From: Proteromonas lacertae
Taxonomy: Eukaryota > Sar > Bigyra > Opalinata > Proteromonadidae
Reading direction: 5' to 3'
NCBI GenBank assembly: GCA_002245135.1
Contig: NGBS01000934.1
Location: 1-26,592 of the forward strand
DNA: 26,592 nt
The translations under genes were made by a program, and so were the position numbers. The notes under the pieces are model-generated. The model did not search any database and was not told the DNA's origin. It saw only the letters and a list, made by a program, of their open reading frames with translations. Shown piece by piece: positions 1-9,644 of the stretch (position 1 is the stretch's first letter; every line of letters starts with the position of its first letter).

Positions 1-1
1 T

Positions 2-406
2 AAGTACATCAAGTTCATTGCCTATCGTCCTTATGATGGGAACGACAAGATCCAGAAGCTAGATAAGCAAAGTACCAAGTTCAGATGGCTTATCAATGAC
101 TTCCAATACAACCCAGACTTTGTTAACCTTAAGGACTATGATAACTACCACATGATAAAGCCTTTGCTAGCCTGTAGCTGGCACGATCAGTACAACTACG
201 TTCAGGAGGGAGATAAGTTCATCGAGGTACTCAACTTCAGTAACTTTGGCTTATTCGATCTCCAAAATAGACAAGGCAAGAGAATGGATCAAGATATTAA
301 GTTTACCTTTGAAATGTACTCCGACACCCTCAAGACCGAGAACTCTTTTATCGCTTCTACTTGGTCACTGGCCGAGGAGCTACTGTCAATGAAAGTGGTA
401 TCGTGA
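2..406 (+). CDS. Partial protein of the left-edge fossil element, function not recognised
   Basis: The reading frame is already open at base 2, so the gene enters from outside the window and only its last ~134 codons are visible; the first visible ATG is at 152. The product is rich in aromatic and charged residues (for example NDFQYNPDFVNLKDYDNYH) and has no membrane segment or signal. It ends at 406, eight bases before the end of the facing minus-strand frame, a tight tail-to-tail layout typical of compact viral-type elements. A structural (capsid-type) role would fit a Polinton, but nothing in the sequence proves it. Confidence 0.45.
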   Translation, partial: KYIKFIAYRPYDGNDKIQKLDKQSTKFRWLINDFQYNPDFVNLKDYDNYHMIKPLLACSWHDQYNYVQEGDKFIEVLNFSNFGLFDLQNRQGKRMDQDIKFTFEMYSDTLKTENSFIASTWSLAEELLSMKVVS

Positions 407-413
407 ACATCAT

Positions 414-869
414 CTAAAGGACGATGATCGGAGAGATCACCTCATACTTGGGATAGATGATATCGATGGAAGGAGTTCTCTTGATCGTGAGCTGATGGTT
501 CTTTACCCGCAAGACAACTTCCTTATAAGTGCAGTCCTTATCTATCACGTGTAGGTCTTGGGTGACTTTGCTTACAACAACATAGACTTGCTTAACGTTA
601 TCGGGAGAGGCTGGTAAAGCAACATTGTACTTTGCCTGGATCTTGCATTGCTTCTCGGCAATCATTAGGATATGGTTCTTCAGCTCCTCGGAGATGTTCA
701 TCCAGCACTTGAGCTCTCCATTGTTGAATCGTAGGAAGGTAACATTCAAGAGCTGGATGATGAAGTTCTTGTCAGTCTCAATGATCTGGTGAATCGTTCC
801 TCGGAGTTGTACTTGCCATTGAAGTACATAAGGAACACTTACAAAGATGTTATTATCGGTGCTATCCAT
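414..869 (-). CDS. Protein of the left-edge fossil element, function not recognised
   Basis: This is an open frame of 151 codons beginning MDSTDNNIFVSVPYVLQWQV. Hydrophobic and polar residues alternate throughout, which suggests a mostly beta-strand protein; there is no signal peptide or membrane segment. Its codon use matches the facing frame at 2-406 and differs from the AT-rich genes further right. Its position tail-to-tail with a partial gene suggests a structural or small capsid-associated protein if the element is a Polinton; this is inference only. I do not recognise the family. Confidence 0.45.
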   Translation of the reverse strand: MDSTDNNIFVSVPYVLQWQVQLRGTIHQIIETDKNFIIQLLNVTFLRFNNGELKCWMNISEELKNHILMIAEKQCKIQAKYNVALPASPDNVKQVYVVVSKVTQDLHVIDKDCTYKEVVLRVKNHQLTIKRTPSIDIIYPKYEVISPIIVL

Positions 870-940
870 AGACGATTGAACCCAATATCAAAAGTAAATG
901 ATATTCATTAAAGCCTTAAGAAGAAGTTAAGTACTAGGAA

Positions 941-1210
941 TTAAGCCGATGTTGAAGTCATTGAAATAGCTGCTGGTTGCTCAGGGTTCTGAGGAGTCTC
1001 TTGAGGCTGTTGTTGTTGTTGAACTCCTTGAGGTGCAACTACTTGAGTAGGAGTAGGAGTAGGAATAACTCCTTGAAGAATCATCCCTTGAGGGAACTGA
1101 GGTTGTGGAGACATAATCGAATTTGAAGGAATATCACGGATTGGTTCATCATTGGCAACACTGAAGCTGGATTGAAAGAAGGAGTTGGTTGATTGAAAGT
1201 ATACACCAAA
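941..1210 (-). other. Pro/Gln-rich low-complexity coding stretch within the left-edge fossil
   Basis: Read on the minus strand, this stretch encodes repeated P, T, Q, V and G, including a run PTPTPTQ and five consecutive Q, with a local ATG at 1114. It ends at a stop near 941. The codon repeats (CCT, ACT, CAA, CAG) give the DNA a visible low-complexity look. It is probably the tail of a protein of the same fossil element. Confidence 0.4.
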
Positions 1211-2350
1211 GATTCATTTTGTTGGGTATAGGAAGTATTAATTCATCCAAGCAAAAACATCCTTTAAATCTATTTCCAAAATCATTGAATTCTTTTTTTA
1301 TAATTTCTTCAATATCGAAGTTAGATAATGCACTTTTACTGTTTATATTGATAATAATATTCTTCATGAACATAGTTTATTTGAATTTTTGCCACTTCCA
1401 AACTGCTTCAGAATGCCAAACATTTTCTTCAATTGTAATCCATTACTGATAGCACTCTGAAAGTTTGACAATCCATTAGGAGCTACTAATCCTGCTACTG
1501 TACCAAAAGCACCTATTGTACCTATCCATCCTTTCGCATCACCTGATGATTTTGGTATAGATGAGAGTAACTCTGATACTATACCATTTTTAGTATTAAT
1601 ATTATCAAAGTTTGAATACTTGAAGAATAAAGGTGCTGCTTTAGCTAAAATTTTTGCATAAGGATGTGAATTGAAATGGAAGCCAAGAATTTTGAAGCGC
1701 TGTAGGTAATAATTTGTTCACTTTATCAAAATTTTTAGTTTCTAAGTCTTGAATATCAGATAATCGATTACCTGTTAACATCTTAATTATGCTATAATAG
1801 TCATACATGAAGTACCAAAGAACTAACATGAAGCCATAATTTCCTAAATAAACATTCTTCACTCATAAGTACAAATTATGACCGAAGCCTTCCATATACC
1901 ACTTCATTAATGTATTTAAGATTAGTAATTCTAAATCACCTTCCAATGATTGCTAGGTAATTAATCTCCTTATGAAGTTGTTGATCTATCTTCTTGAAGT
2001 CAACTTTAGGATGGCACTTAGGACATAGTACAATTGATATAGCTCTTCTTATCAATTGAGTGTACTACCTTTCATGATTGTAATGAAGTGGTAGGGTAGT
2101 TTAGAACTGACTGCATGTTGATCCTTGAAAATGACATCCTCCATACTCTTCCTAATCGAATTAGTTTACCTAGACGATTAACAAGAACGATGAGACTTAC
2201 CTATAGAAAGTCCTTGAGAATTATAGATTTGATTAAATCCTCCCGAATTTCCATGATTAGATTCTCCTTTGAGTTCACTAGCTATTTTATTGCCTTGTAA
2301 AGTCACTGATTAATAGAAGAATTACCAAGACAATACCTTATCATATACTC

Positions 2351-3171
2351 CCAGCCGTGCTTGACTATGTGATATTTTAAATAGCTTTAAATTAATAAAG
2401 AAACCTGTAAATGTAATTTTAATATTTTGAAAGAAAAAAAAGCTGGTTCTCTTATGTAATATTTAATTACATTTAAATACTGTTGTAAATGAGAATCGCC
2501 ATAGAGAATATATTTTATTTTATTATATGAAACATTGTATAAATATTTTGTTTTAGATTAATTTGATAAATATAAATATTTATACCACATATTAACATAA
2601 AAAACACACAAAATTAGCTGTTTTAGAAATGTTAATGTTTTGAAACGACCTTTCAATTAAACTATAAGATAATGTAGATATTAACAAACTTGTTATTATT
2701 TTTATATTAACTGTATTTGAAAATGATAGAAGAGGATAATGAATAAGATACAAAGAATAAGATATTCTACCTAAAAATCTAATGACTAGATTTATTAGGA
2801 ATATATTAGAGTTTTTATTATTAATGCATACAAAACAAGCATATAAAATAGGAACAACTGTAAAAGGACCAGGTACTGAGAAATATTTGATAAATGTGAT
2901 AAATACTATTATAAAAAAGAATATATATTCACTGAAACATATATATTCTTGTGTTATTATGTAAGCAAATTAACTAATTACCAAAAAATATGTTTGATTT
3001 TATCTTTTATGTTTATATATAATGTATATAACAATTAGAAATGCTTTAAACACAATTGATTATGATTATGTGAGATAATTATGTAATTTGTTAATATATA
3101 TAACAATTAATTGAGATAATTAAAACAAACTCCCTACTCTAACAAACGCCACACAACATTGTTATATATAT
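2351..3171. other. AT-rich stretch with no supported gene
   Basis: Very AT-rich DNA follows the drop in GC at the edge of the fossil element. The only open frame (2782-2964, 60 codons) has no family resemblance, and its codon content is what AT-rich noncoding DNA would give. Short repeats of the type TATATATAACAATTAATTGAG occur around 3020-3115. I see no RNA gene. Confidence 0.5.
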
Positions 3172-3545
3172 TCATTGCTTCATTTCTTTACAGTTGCATT
3201 GAGTATAATCTATATGGAGAAATAGGTGGAGAGTTTTAGTTTCTATATTATGATTTGAGTTCAGGGATAGAGACAAAAAGTATAATACATCCTTTTTGTA
3301 AGTATTAATAATATGGACTATCTTTTTCACTTTCAAATATCTCTTCATTGATTTAATAATGCAATATGAATAGCTTAAAGTAGTGCTATTTCTGTTTAAT
3401 TCTTGCAAATATGCTGACAACTTGTTTAAAATATCTTTGTATTTTATAAATTTGCTAATCGTTTTTGAAAAGAATATCCATCTAGTAGGATATCCTTTTC
3501 TGATCTGCTGAACTTGATGCCGTCCAGGAAGTAATTTCGGCTTGG
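3172..3545 (-). pseudogene. Possible hAT-family transposase scrap
   Basis: The minus-strand frame is open from about 3545 down to 3172. Its upstream part reads GYPTRWIFFSKTISKF, which resembles the 'V/P-x-T-R-W-N-S' block that precedes the alpha-helical part of hAT transposases; the rest is helical and lysine-rich (SMKRYLKVKKIV). Only about 120 residues remain and neither catalytic residues nor termini are seen. The first in-frame ATG lies at 3420, downstream of the TRW block, so this is not a complete gene. The match is a short motif and may be chance. Confidence 0.3.
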
Positions 3546-3754
3546 AAGTAAAATCTATTATAAAAAGATACTTACATTTAATTAATATGATATTATTATT
3601 ACATAAAGAGAGTTATTTACATATATATATAAAGAATAACAATTTGCAAATTTTCCTTTAATAAATCCATGATATTACTTCATGGCGAATATGATGAAAA
3701 CCATCCATAATTAAATACTGAGAAGGATAATTCTAATGATGATTTGTAAACGTA

Positions 3755-4471
3755 CTACACATTATATGATGTATTAATAAAAATTCTATAATGTTTTAAA
3801 TCTGATAAAGGAATTATTGATTTCCAAGCAGTGAAGAAATCAATAAAATCCTCTTGTCTTGCATTTGCTATCCTGTATAAGCTTAATCCATCAATAAGAT
3901 TTCTTAAAAGGATCTCAGTCATACTTCTTGTATGAATCACCATAATATCCCAAAAAAGAGTGTTGTTTAAAATTAAGTCATCAAAATTCTCCTTTGTAAG
4001 TATCTTAGATTTCTCCTGTGAATAAATTGGTGAACTAGGAAATGAACTTATGTTCATATCATCTTGTAAATCGGAATTCATTTTTTGATTTTTATAATTT
4101 ATGATAAGTTTTCAAAAGTTTTAGAAAATACTTTGTCGTAATCTAAAATCAAGCAGATAATCGATATATTTCTTATCTTCCAAATCCTTTCTGCAATTTC
4201 CGCATGTTTCCTTTGATAGGAAGATCGACTATCCTCCATTTTCATTTGGAGTCTCTCTAATGATTGAGGAATATTTTCTTCCTTCTTCTTGTTTTTCTAC
4301 TTTTTATCATATTGTAAATAATCTTTATATTCCTCCACACATAACTTATAATCCTCATAATTTTCATCTAACATACTATATTCATGAGATATAGAAATTT
4401 CCTCCATATCCCACCATTTCCTCTTATTTACATTTTCAAACAACCCAAAATCAATATAGTCAAGATTATCC
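3755..4471 (-). pseudogene. Broken coding region of unknown family
   Basis: On the minus strand a coding-like stretch starts right beside the AGTGGC motif at 4472. It reads acidic and aromatic protein (for example KRKWWDMEEISISHEYSML), is interrupted at least once, and is followed by an open frame of 108 codons (3755-4081, start MNSDLQDDMNISSFPSS). The two parts have similar codon use and may be fragments of one former gene or of two. No domain is recognised. A transposon edge at 4472 suggests that an insertion truncated it. Confidence 0.35.
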
Positions 4472-4857
4472 TAATAGTGGCTTCAAAATGTTGTTGCTTC
4501 GAGCATACGGCTCCAGTATTCTTTATATTTTTTTGTCTTTTTGTTTGTTTTTGAATCTTAACACATTTTTAAATACACATATAAAAGCACTATATCCTAT
4601 TATACTTTCGTATAATAAAAGTATTTACTTCCTCTAAAATAATGAAAAATGTAAAAATCATGTTAAGCTTTTCTGTTGCGTCAAGCTTTTCTTTTTTTTG
4701 CGATAACTATAAGACTTGGCTTATGTCTATCAGGCTCATTTAATAGAGAAATACTAATACTATTTTTGTGCCTATAAAGGAAATATTGAAAGTACTTACA
4801 AGATCTTCAAAAAATTGAAAATTTGAAATGTTAAAAATTTTGATTTTTTACTATATA

Positions 4858-5945
4858 TTAGAGTTTTGAAGGTACAGAACAATCAGTTCTGAATGTTGTA
4901 AGAGTATTATCTAACACAAATTTACCATAATTAACTGCACAACGCATATTACACTCTCTGTATCTATAAGCCAATTTATGTCTGGTATCTTCATCTGCCA
5001 TTTGCCTATTCCAACTTTCTTTATAGGATTCAAATCAGGTGAATAGTGTGGATGAGGAACAGCAACCCATTTCTTCGATTTCAAATAATTCATTGTTTGA
5101 TGACTTTTATGAATTGCAGCATTATCTTGTAGGTATACTGGTGGACATTCTGGAGGGTGTAAACTCATAATACGAGGTAAACTTCTTGAAATATACCATA
5201 TATAACTACTTGAATCAATGTTCTTAACTGTTCCATCTTTCCCAGGTTTTTGAGGGAATACAATAAGATCTGAGTATCCAAAGTAAGAGAATGCCCTCCA
5301 AACCATTATTCCTGCGTTTGATTTGTTGAATTGAGGTCTGAATGCAGGTGTATCATCTGAAAGCCAACCAGTAGTTTCAACACTTCTTAATCTAAATATA
5401 GATTCATCACTAAAAATTACACACCTATAATCTCTCTGTTGATTCTTTAGGGAGAGACGATATCTATACAACATTTGCTCCTCAGACTGATGAGGATAAG
5501 TCTTAATTGATTTGAAATTAATGTTGAATTTATGTAAATAAAGTATAACAGAGGTAATGGATATATGTTCATCTACAAAACCATTATCAATCAAGAAGAC
5601 CCTCAACTCATCAGCACTTTGTACAACATTATTATGAGCAGCTTGCTCAGATAGAAATTCTTTGATGAGGTAATTAGCCCTCTCTTCATCATAAAGCTTT
5701 GAGGGTCTTCCTCTCTTCACTGTTGATAGATCTTCATTTTCTGTATTTTGCTTTTTCTGCCGTATTAAGCCGGCTTTTCTGATGTACCTTAAAATAGTAG
5801 ATCTATTCCTACCTAATTTACTTGCTATATCAGAATACTTACATTTAATGTTTTCACACCACATCTTTTCAATAATTTTTATCTCGGAATCAGATAGATA
5901 TCTACCTGAATTCCGAAAAGGGTCAACAGAGATAGAATTACTCAT
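4858..5945 (-). pseudogene. Tc1/mariner transposase, catalytically dead
   Basis: This is a DD34E-type transposase of the Tc1/mariner superfamily, which would cut and reinsert its own element at TA sites. From the ATG at 5945 the protein has a helix-turn-helix region (residues ~17-60), a GRPSK motif (79-83) of the GRPR type, and the DDE domain with D180 (IFSDES) and D274 (LQDNAAIHK). The third catalytic residue, expected as E in SPDLNPIE, is K309, exactly 34 residues after D274. Just after this the open frame drifts: the frame to 4911 reads KVGIGKW, whereas the alternative frame continues V-W-N-R-Q-M down to a stop at 4858, so one base has been lost. Both changes mean it cannot transpose. Trichomonas carries many mariners of this class; the family call is secure, the subfamily is not. 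Confidence 0.85.
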
Positions 5946-6000
5946 TGCTCTGCCCCGATAAAATTAATAAATAAAAACTATAACAGCTAGTTTTTTGGGA

Positions 6001-6033
6001 TGCAACAAAACGAATATATTTTTGTTGCAACAA
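6001..6033. repeat. Short inverted repeat upstream of the transposase
   Basis: TGCAACAAAA at 6001-6010 is repeated in inverse at 6020-6029 with a 9-base spacer, and TTGTTGCAACAA at 6022-6033 is itself a palindrome. It lies about 60 bases before the transposase ATG. It may be a transposase-binding or promoter element; no function is proven. Confidence 0.35.
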
Positions 6034-6399
6034 GTTATTTTGATTTTTTTCAAGAAGTAGCAAGAATTTAAATGTAAAAAATAGATGAATAGATATTTTT
6101 ACTATTACTTTGTTCAGTATATTAATAAAAATACTACTTGTAATATATTATTTTTGTAAAACCGTTAATTAAATTCAAATTTTATAGTTAAGAGTTTGAA
6201 GGCTTGATTGCCACTTTTTTTTATGTAATTTACGTATTTTTATATACCAAAAATGTTCAGAAACACCACAAAAAAACGAAACAAAAACAGAAAATAAATT
6301 GGACGAGCCCAAACTTTATAATTTTGGTTGCCACTATTATTTCATAAGAAAAATAGAATTAAAAATGAAAATGAAATAAACCCAAGAAAATCCTTTTTA

Positions 6400-7180
6400 G
6401 AATAAATGCCTCATTATTATTTGATCTTTAGAAACTGGTCCTTCAACTAATGGTTCAATGGTTGTAGGGATGACAAGATTGATTTCAGTTCTTTCTACAT
6501 ATGCACTAAACTGAAAGGACAAATGCTTCCTTTCTAGGATCTATAATAATTTCGTGAATTTTTTCTACTTTGGCTTCACCAATTGGAGCATTCTTTAGAT
6601 CTTTTAATTTGCTTTTATCAGAGGATTTCTTTTCTCTAATTTCCTCTTCATCTGATCCTTCACTTTCCACTGACTTTTTAGATTCTTCATCCTCATCCTC
6701 ATTTGAACTTACTTCTACAACTTTCTTTTTTGGAGTAGTCTTTTTAGTTTTTTCCTTTTTTGCTTTTCGAGCTTTTTCTATACTTTTAATCCTATTCTTA
6801 TATTGCTCTGATGTAAGCTTTCTTTTTGGAGCAGTAGATGCTGTTTGGAATGCATTATTCAATCAATGACATAGTAAGGAAGCATTTTTGACAACTTTAG
6901 TATTATGATGACAAGTTCTATCAGTCAATATGTTTGAACTAAAATTATGTTTATATTACGAAGATGAACTTTATCAGAGTAATATCTAGCTTTCTGAATA
7001 CTATTTGTACTCAGATATCTATACAATTATTTGTAATGAAATAAGGCTTTAATTGGACGAACAGCACTATCTGCATTCAAGAGACATGGACGTACTTAAT
7101 AGATGAAGAACATTGAATGAGTTCAATCCTAGCTACTGAAGTCAATGAGACTAAAAGAGAGTTGCTAGGATTGATGAGGA
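6400..7180 (-). pseudogene. Broken coding region with lysine-rich segment, family unknown
   Basis: The longest open piece is 6506-6862 (118 codons). Its N-terminal half is very basic (EKARKAKKEKTKKTTPKKK) and is followed by an acidic serine-rich block (NEDEDEESKKSVESEGSDEE), then helical sequence. Coding-like sequence on the same strand also lies to the left (about 6400-6505) and to the right (to about 7180), but not in one frame, so this is a remnant with several breaks. The basic-acidic pattern is typical of nuclear or DNA-binding proteins, but no domain is recognised. It may be another part of a transposable or virus-like element. It lies just downstream of the GT61 gene and shares its strand. 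Confidence 0.35.
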
Positions 7181-7190
7181 GGTAATATAT

Positions 7191-8345
7191 TCAAATTTTA
7201 ATAATTCTCAATAATCTTTTAAACGTAGTAGTATTTATTTTAAACTTCTTATATATTAAGGTTTCATATATTCCATAATATTCTAACCCTAGATTACTTC
7301 CTAATGATGTCAAGCATAAATTATCACTTATAAATTCTACTATTATACAATTATCAGATAGTATCATATTTGATAATCCTGCCCCATGAGGGCCTACAAT
7401 AAGCTTGGCATACTTAAAATAGTTCAATGTTTCGAAAAATGTTGAATTAGGATAAAATATGACTATTTTCTTATTAATGAATATATTTTCTAGTAGTTCA
7501 TAAACATCTTTAAAATTAATAATATCTCTAATACCAAATCTTTTTATTAATACTATATCATATATAGGTTTAGATTTAATTCTTTTTCTTAAATAATATC
7601 TTAATGATTGAGTATAAATCGGCGGAGCTGGAGATCCACAACTCCCCTTTTCTAACGATAGAAGTTTTTTTACATATATATTGCCAAATATTATTCTAGA
7701 ATTATTAAGTCCTAGAAAATTTAAATATTGTATACTAGCAGACTTGTACATATGAATTTTGATTGACTCATCTTTTAGTAATTCAGGAATATAGTATCCT
7801 ATTTTTGTTAAGCATTCACCTATTGAATGATATACAGCATTGCACCATAGATGGCTTATTGATATAACCTTATCGTGGATATTATAAGACTTATTCAATT
7901 CTATTTTAGGTAAATATGAACATTTACACCCCCCATTTGTTGTAATATCCCAACATTTTGAGTGAATACTACCTTCTTGAGATAAAATAACATCCTTAAA
8001 TCCATATATTTTCAAATTATACGTTTCTTTGATTATTTTGAATTTATTTATATTATTAATAGTCATAGAAGCAAAAGGATTAATAAGTTTTACATTTGAC
8101 TTTTTATATTGATAATTTATAGTTTTTGATGAGAAATAGAATATATTATCAATTTTAAATTTATTAAACATTATACATCTTATGATAGAAAAGTTTTCAC
8201 ATTGAGTTGGTTTAATTATCTCTAATTTCTTAAAAGATATATCCAAAAACTTGGAAAGTTTTATATCATTAAATTCTTTGAATTTGTAATAACATAAGTT
8301 AAATAGAAAGAGTAGATAAATTGTATAAAATTTCATTATAATCAT
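7191..8345 (-). CDS. GT61-family (DUF563) glycosyltransferase
   Basis: This is a predicted type II Golgi enzyme of the GT61 family, whose members (for example EOGT, POMGNT2 and plant xylan arabinosyl/xylosyltransferases) add sugars to proteins or polysaccharides. From the ATG at 8345 the residues are: a short hydrophobic anchor (~7-20); the 'xxYHxxxE' block as NAVYHSIGECLTK (~169-181); KRFGIRDIINF (~268-278), matching the family's 'RxxxRxIxN' segment; and the signature VGPHGAGLSNMI (~317-328), followed by EF. At 384 residues it is of normal length and looks intact. ATGs at 8345 and 8336 are both possible; the frame extends upstream only through a TTG. The start codon sits inside the left end of the large palindrome, so the promoter and first codons exist in a second inverted copy near 10310. 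The donor and acceptor sugars cannot be read from sequence. Confidence 0.87.
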   Translation of the reverse strand: MIIMKFYTIYLLFLFNLCYYKFKEFNDIKLSKFLDISFKKLEIIKPTQCENFSIIRCIMFNKFKIDNIFYFSSKTINYQYKKSNVKLINPFASMTINNINKFKIIKETYNLKIYGFKDVILSQEGSIHSKCWDITTNGGCKCSYLPKIELNKSYNIHDKVISISHLWCNAVYHSIGECLTKIGYYIPELLKDESIKIHMYKSASIQYLNFLGLNNSRIIFGNIYVKKLLSLEKGSCGSPAPPIYTQSLRYYLRKRIKSKPIYDIVLIKRFGIRDIINFKDVYELLENIFINKKIVIFYPNSTFFETLNYFKYAKLIVGPHGAGLSNMILSDNCIIVEFISDNLCLTSLGSNLGLEYYGIYETLIYKKFKINTTTFKRLLRIIKI

Positions 8346-8578
8346 CAAAATAACAAGTTGTTTATAAATATGTTAAATATCACTATTGAGTAGTTTGTAG
8401 ATGAATATAATATATCAGAATAGATATTTATACAATTTCAACCAATCTTAGTCATAACTATAGTAACTAAAGTAAAATACGAAGCAGGAATAATATTTTA
8501 TATAGTATGGTAGTTTGTATAAAACAAATGTTACTCAGTAAGTTATTAAAATAGATTTTAACAAAATAATGCTTGAGG

Positions 8579-8596
8579 TTTGACCGACCGGTCAAA
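8579..8596. repeat. Small GC-rich palindrome TTTGACCG-AC-CGGTCAAA
   Basis: Eight-base inverted arms separate two bases. The site is followed at 8604-8639 by alternating ATAGGT/ACCTAT units, and the whole is repeated in inverse in the right palindrome arm (about 10019-10079). A related ACCTATAGGT cluster with a nearby TTGACCG occurs at 11099-11145. It stands out against AT-rich surroundings about 235 bases upstream of the GT61 start. It may be a protein-binding site or the end of a small element. Confidence 0.4.
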
Positions 8597-9013
8597 GATA
8601 GATTATAGGTTTTACCTATAACCTATAGGTTACCTATTTATACAGCCCTGATTATAATAGTTACAATTCATTTATTGGTATAAAAATTAATAAAGGTAAT
8701 GATGATTTAAAAGAAAATGAAAGTTATATAAATATAATTATAATGTTTGCAAAAAAATAAAATTATTATAAAAAGCGGTTTATTACAGGAGATTCTCTGA
8801 AAATAAAAGAATTTAACTTTAATATATCACAAAATATTTTTATATTCATTAAAGAAATATTATGCAAATATTGAACATAAAAAAATATCTAAATCTAAAT
8901 TAATAATTATATCACGAAGTAGTTATGGTTTAACGGCAGTGTTGAAATCAGGATTATTAATAAACTCAAACACTGATAATTGTTTTGTTGTTATATAATG
9001 TATTAATGTTATT

Positions 9014-9644
9014 GTGCTCCGTTTGTCATAGTTGGCCGTTTGTCTACCAGACACATTTAAAACAAACTAAATGTATATTCTTACTTGTTTTGATGAAAAA
9101 TTGTTACTTTTATGCTTACTTTGTTATATGACCTACCTCTGCTGAATACTTTTTTGTTAATATAAAAATAGTTTGAATATTTGCGCCGTTTGTTTTCTAG
9201 AAATTTTTGAAACAAACTAAATACATATTTAGCTAATATAGACTAAAATACATTAGATGAAATGATTAGAATATAATAATTATTAAATCTTTTTATATAA
9301 AAAAGAAATGTAAAAATAGGTTTGAGTGAGGCTTGATTCAATATTTTCTTTTTTCATTTTAAATGTCTATGATCAACATTAAGTTGTTCTAATCATTTCA
9401 ACTAATATATTTTAGTCTATATTAGCTAAATATGCATTTAGTTTGCTTCAAAAATTTCCAGAAAGCAAACGGCGCAAATATTCAAACTATTTTTATATTA
9501 ACAAAGAAATATACTGCAGATATAGGTCATATAACAAAGTAAGCATAAAAGTAACAATTTTTCATCAAAACAAGTAAGAATATACATTTAGTTTGTTTTA
9601 AATGTGTCTGGTAGACAAACGGCCAACTATGACAAACGGAGCAC
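9014..9644. mobile_element. Foldback/MITE-like element, copy 1 (centre of palindrome)
   Basis: This is a 631-base noncoding element of two inverted arms around a conserved ~120-base centre. It begins GTGCTCCGTTTGTCATAG and ends with the inverse of it. Each arm holds two related units: CCGTTTGT, then a small hairpin region, then AAACAAACTAAAT, spaced about 145 bases apart. A second full-size copy (628 bases) lies at 13462-14089 and a partial one at 26199-26519. It has no transposase gene, so it would need one in trans. Target-site duplications cannot be read here because the flanks are also inverted copies. Confidence 0.75.

Larger units (their letters stand above)
1..2350. mobile_element. Fossil of a large virus-like DNA element, probably Polinton/Maverick
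   Basis: This block is clearly less AT-rich than everything after about base 2350 and uses a different codon mix (many AAG, GAC, CTC, GAG codons). It holds two facing coding frames (2-406 + and 414-869 -), a proline/glutamine-rich stretch on the minus strand (about 941-1210), and further decayed minus-strand coding at about 1450-2100, including a CPKC-type cysteine pair. No polymerase, integrase, ATPase or protease is in the visible part, so the family call rests on gene style, composition and the abundance of Mavericks in trichomonads. The element runs off the left edge and no terminal repeat is seen. It looks broken, with several breaks in its right half, while the first two frames are still open; this suggests a moderate age. 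It could instead be another large viral insertion. Confidence 0.4.
4472..6339. mobile_element. Tc1/mariner-type element (candidate limits)
   Basis: The decayed transposase at 4858-5945 is flanked on the left by TAATAGTGGC at 4472-4481 and on the right by its complement, GCCACTATTA, at 6330-6339; beyond these ten bases the ends match only weakly. A second GCCACT lies at 6210-6215, so the right limit may be there. The implied size of 1.87 kb is longer than most Tc1/mariner elements (about 1.3 kb), so the limits are tentative. Between transposase and right end the DNA is AT-rich and noncoding. Confidence 0.35.

Noticed and set aside
1189-1449. Facing plus and minus frames near 1149-1449
   Set aside because: Mutually overlapping shadows in decayed element sequence; neither looks like a protein.
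2782-2964. 60-codon plus-strand frame
   Set aside because: No family resemblance, no start context, expected by chance in AT-rich DNA.
6570-6869. 99-codon plus-strand frame rich in Ser and Phe
   Set aside because: It is the antisense of the lysine/acid-rich minus frame at 6506-6862; the S/F runs come from complementing GAA/AAA codons.
8346-8348. TTG as start of the GT61 gene
   Set aside because: Eukaryotic context; ATGs follow immediately at 8345 and 8336 and no conserved residue is lost.
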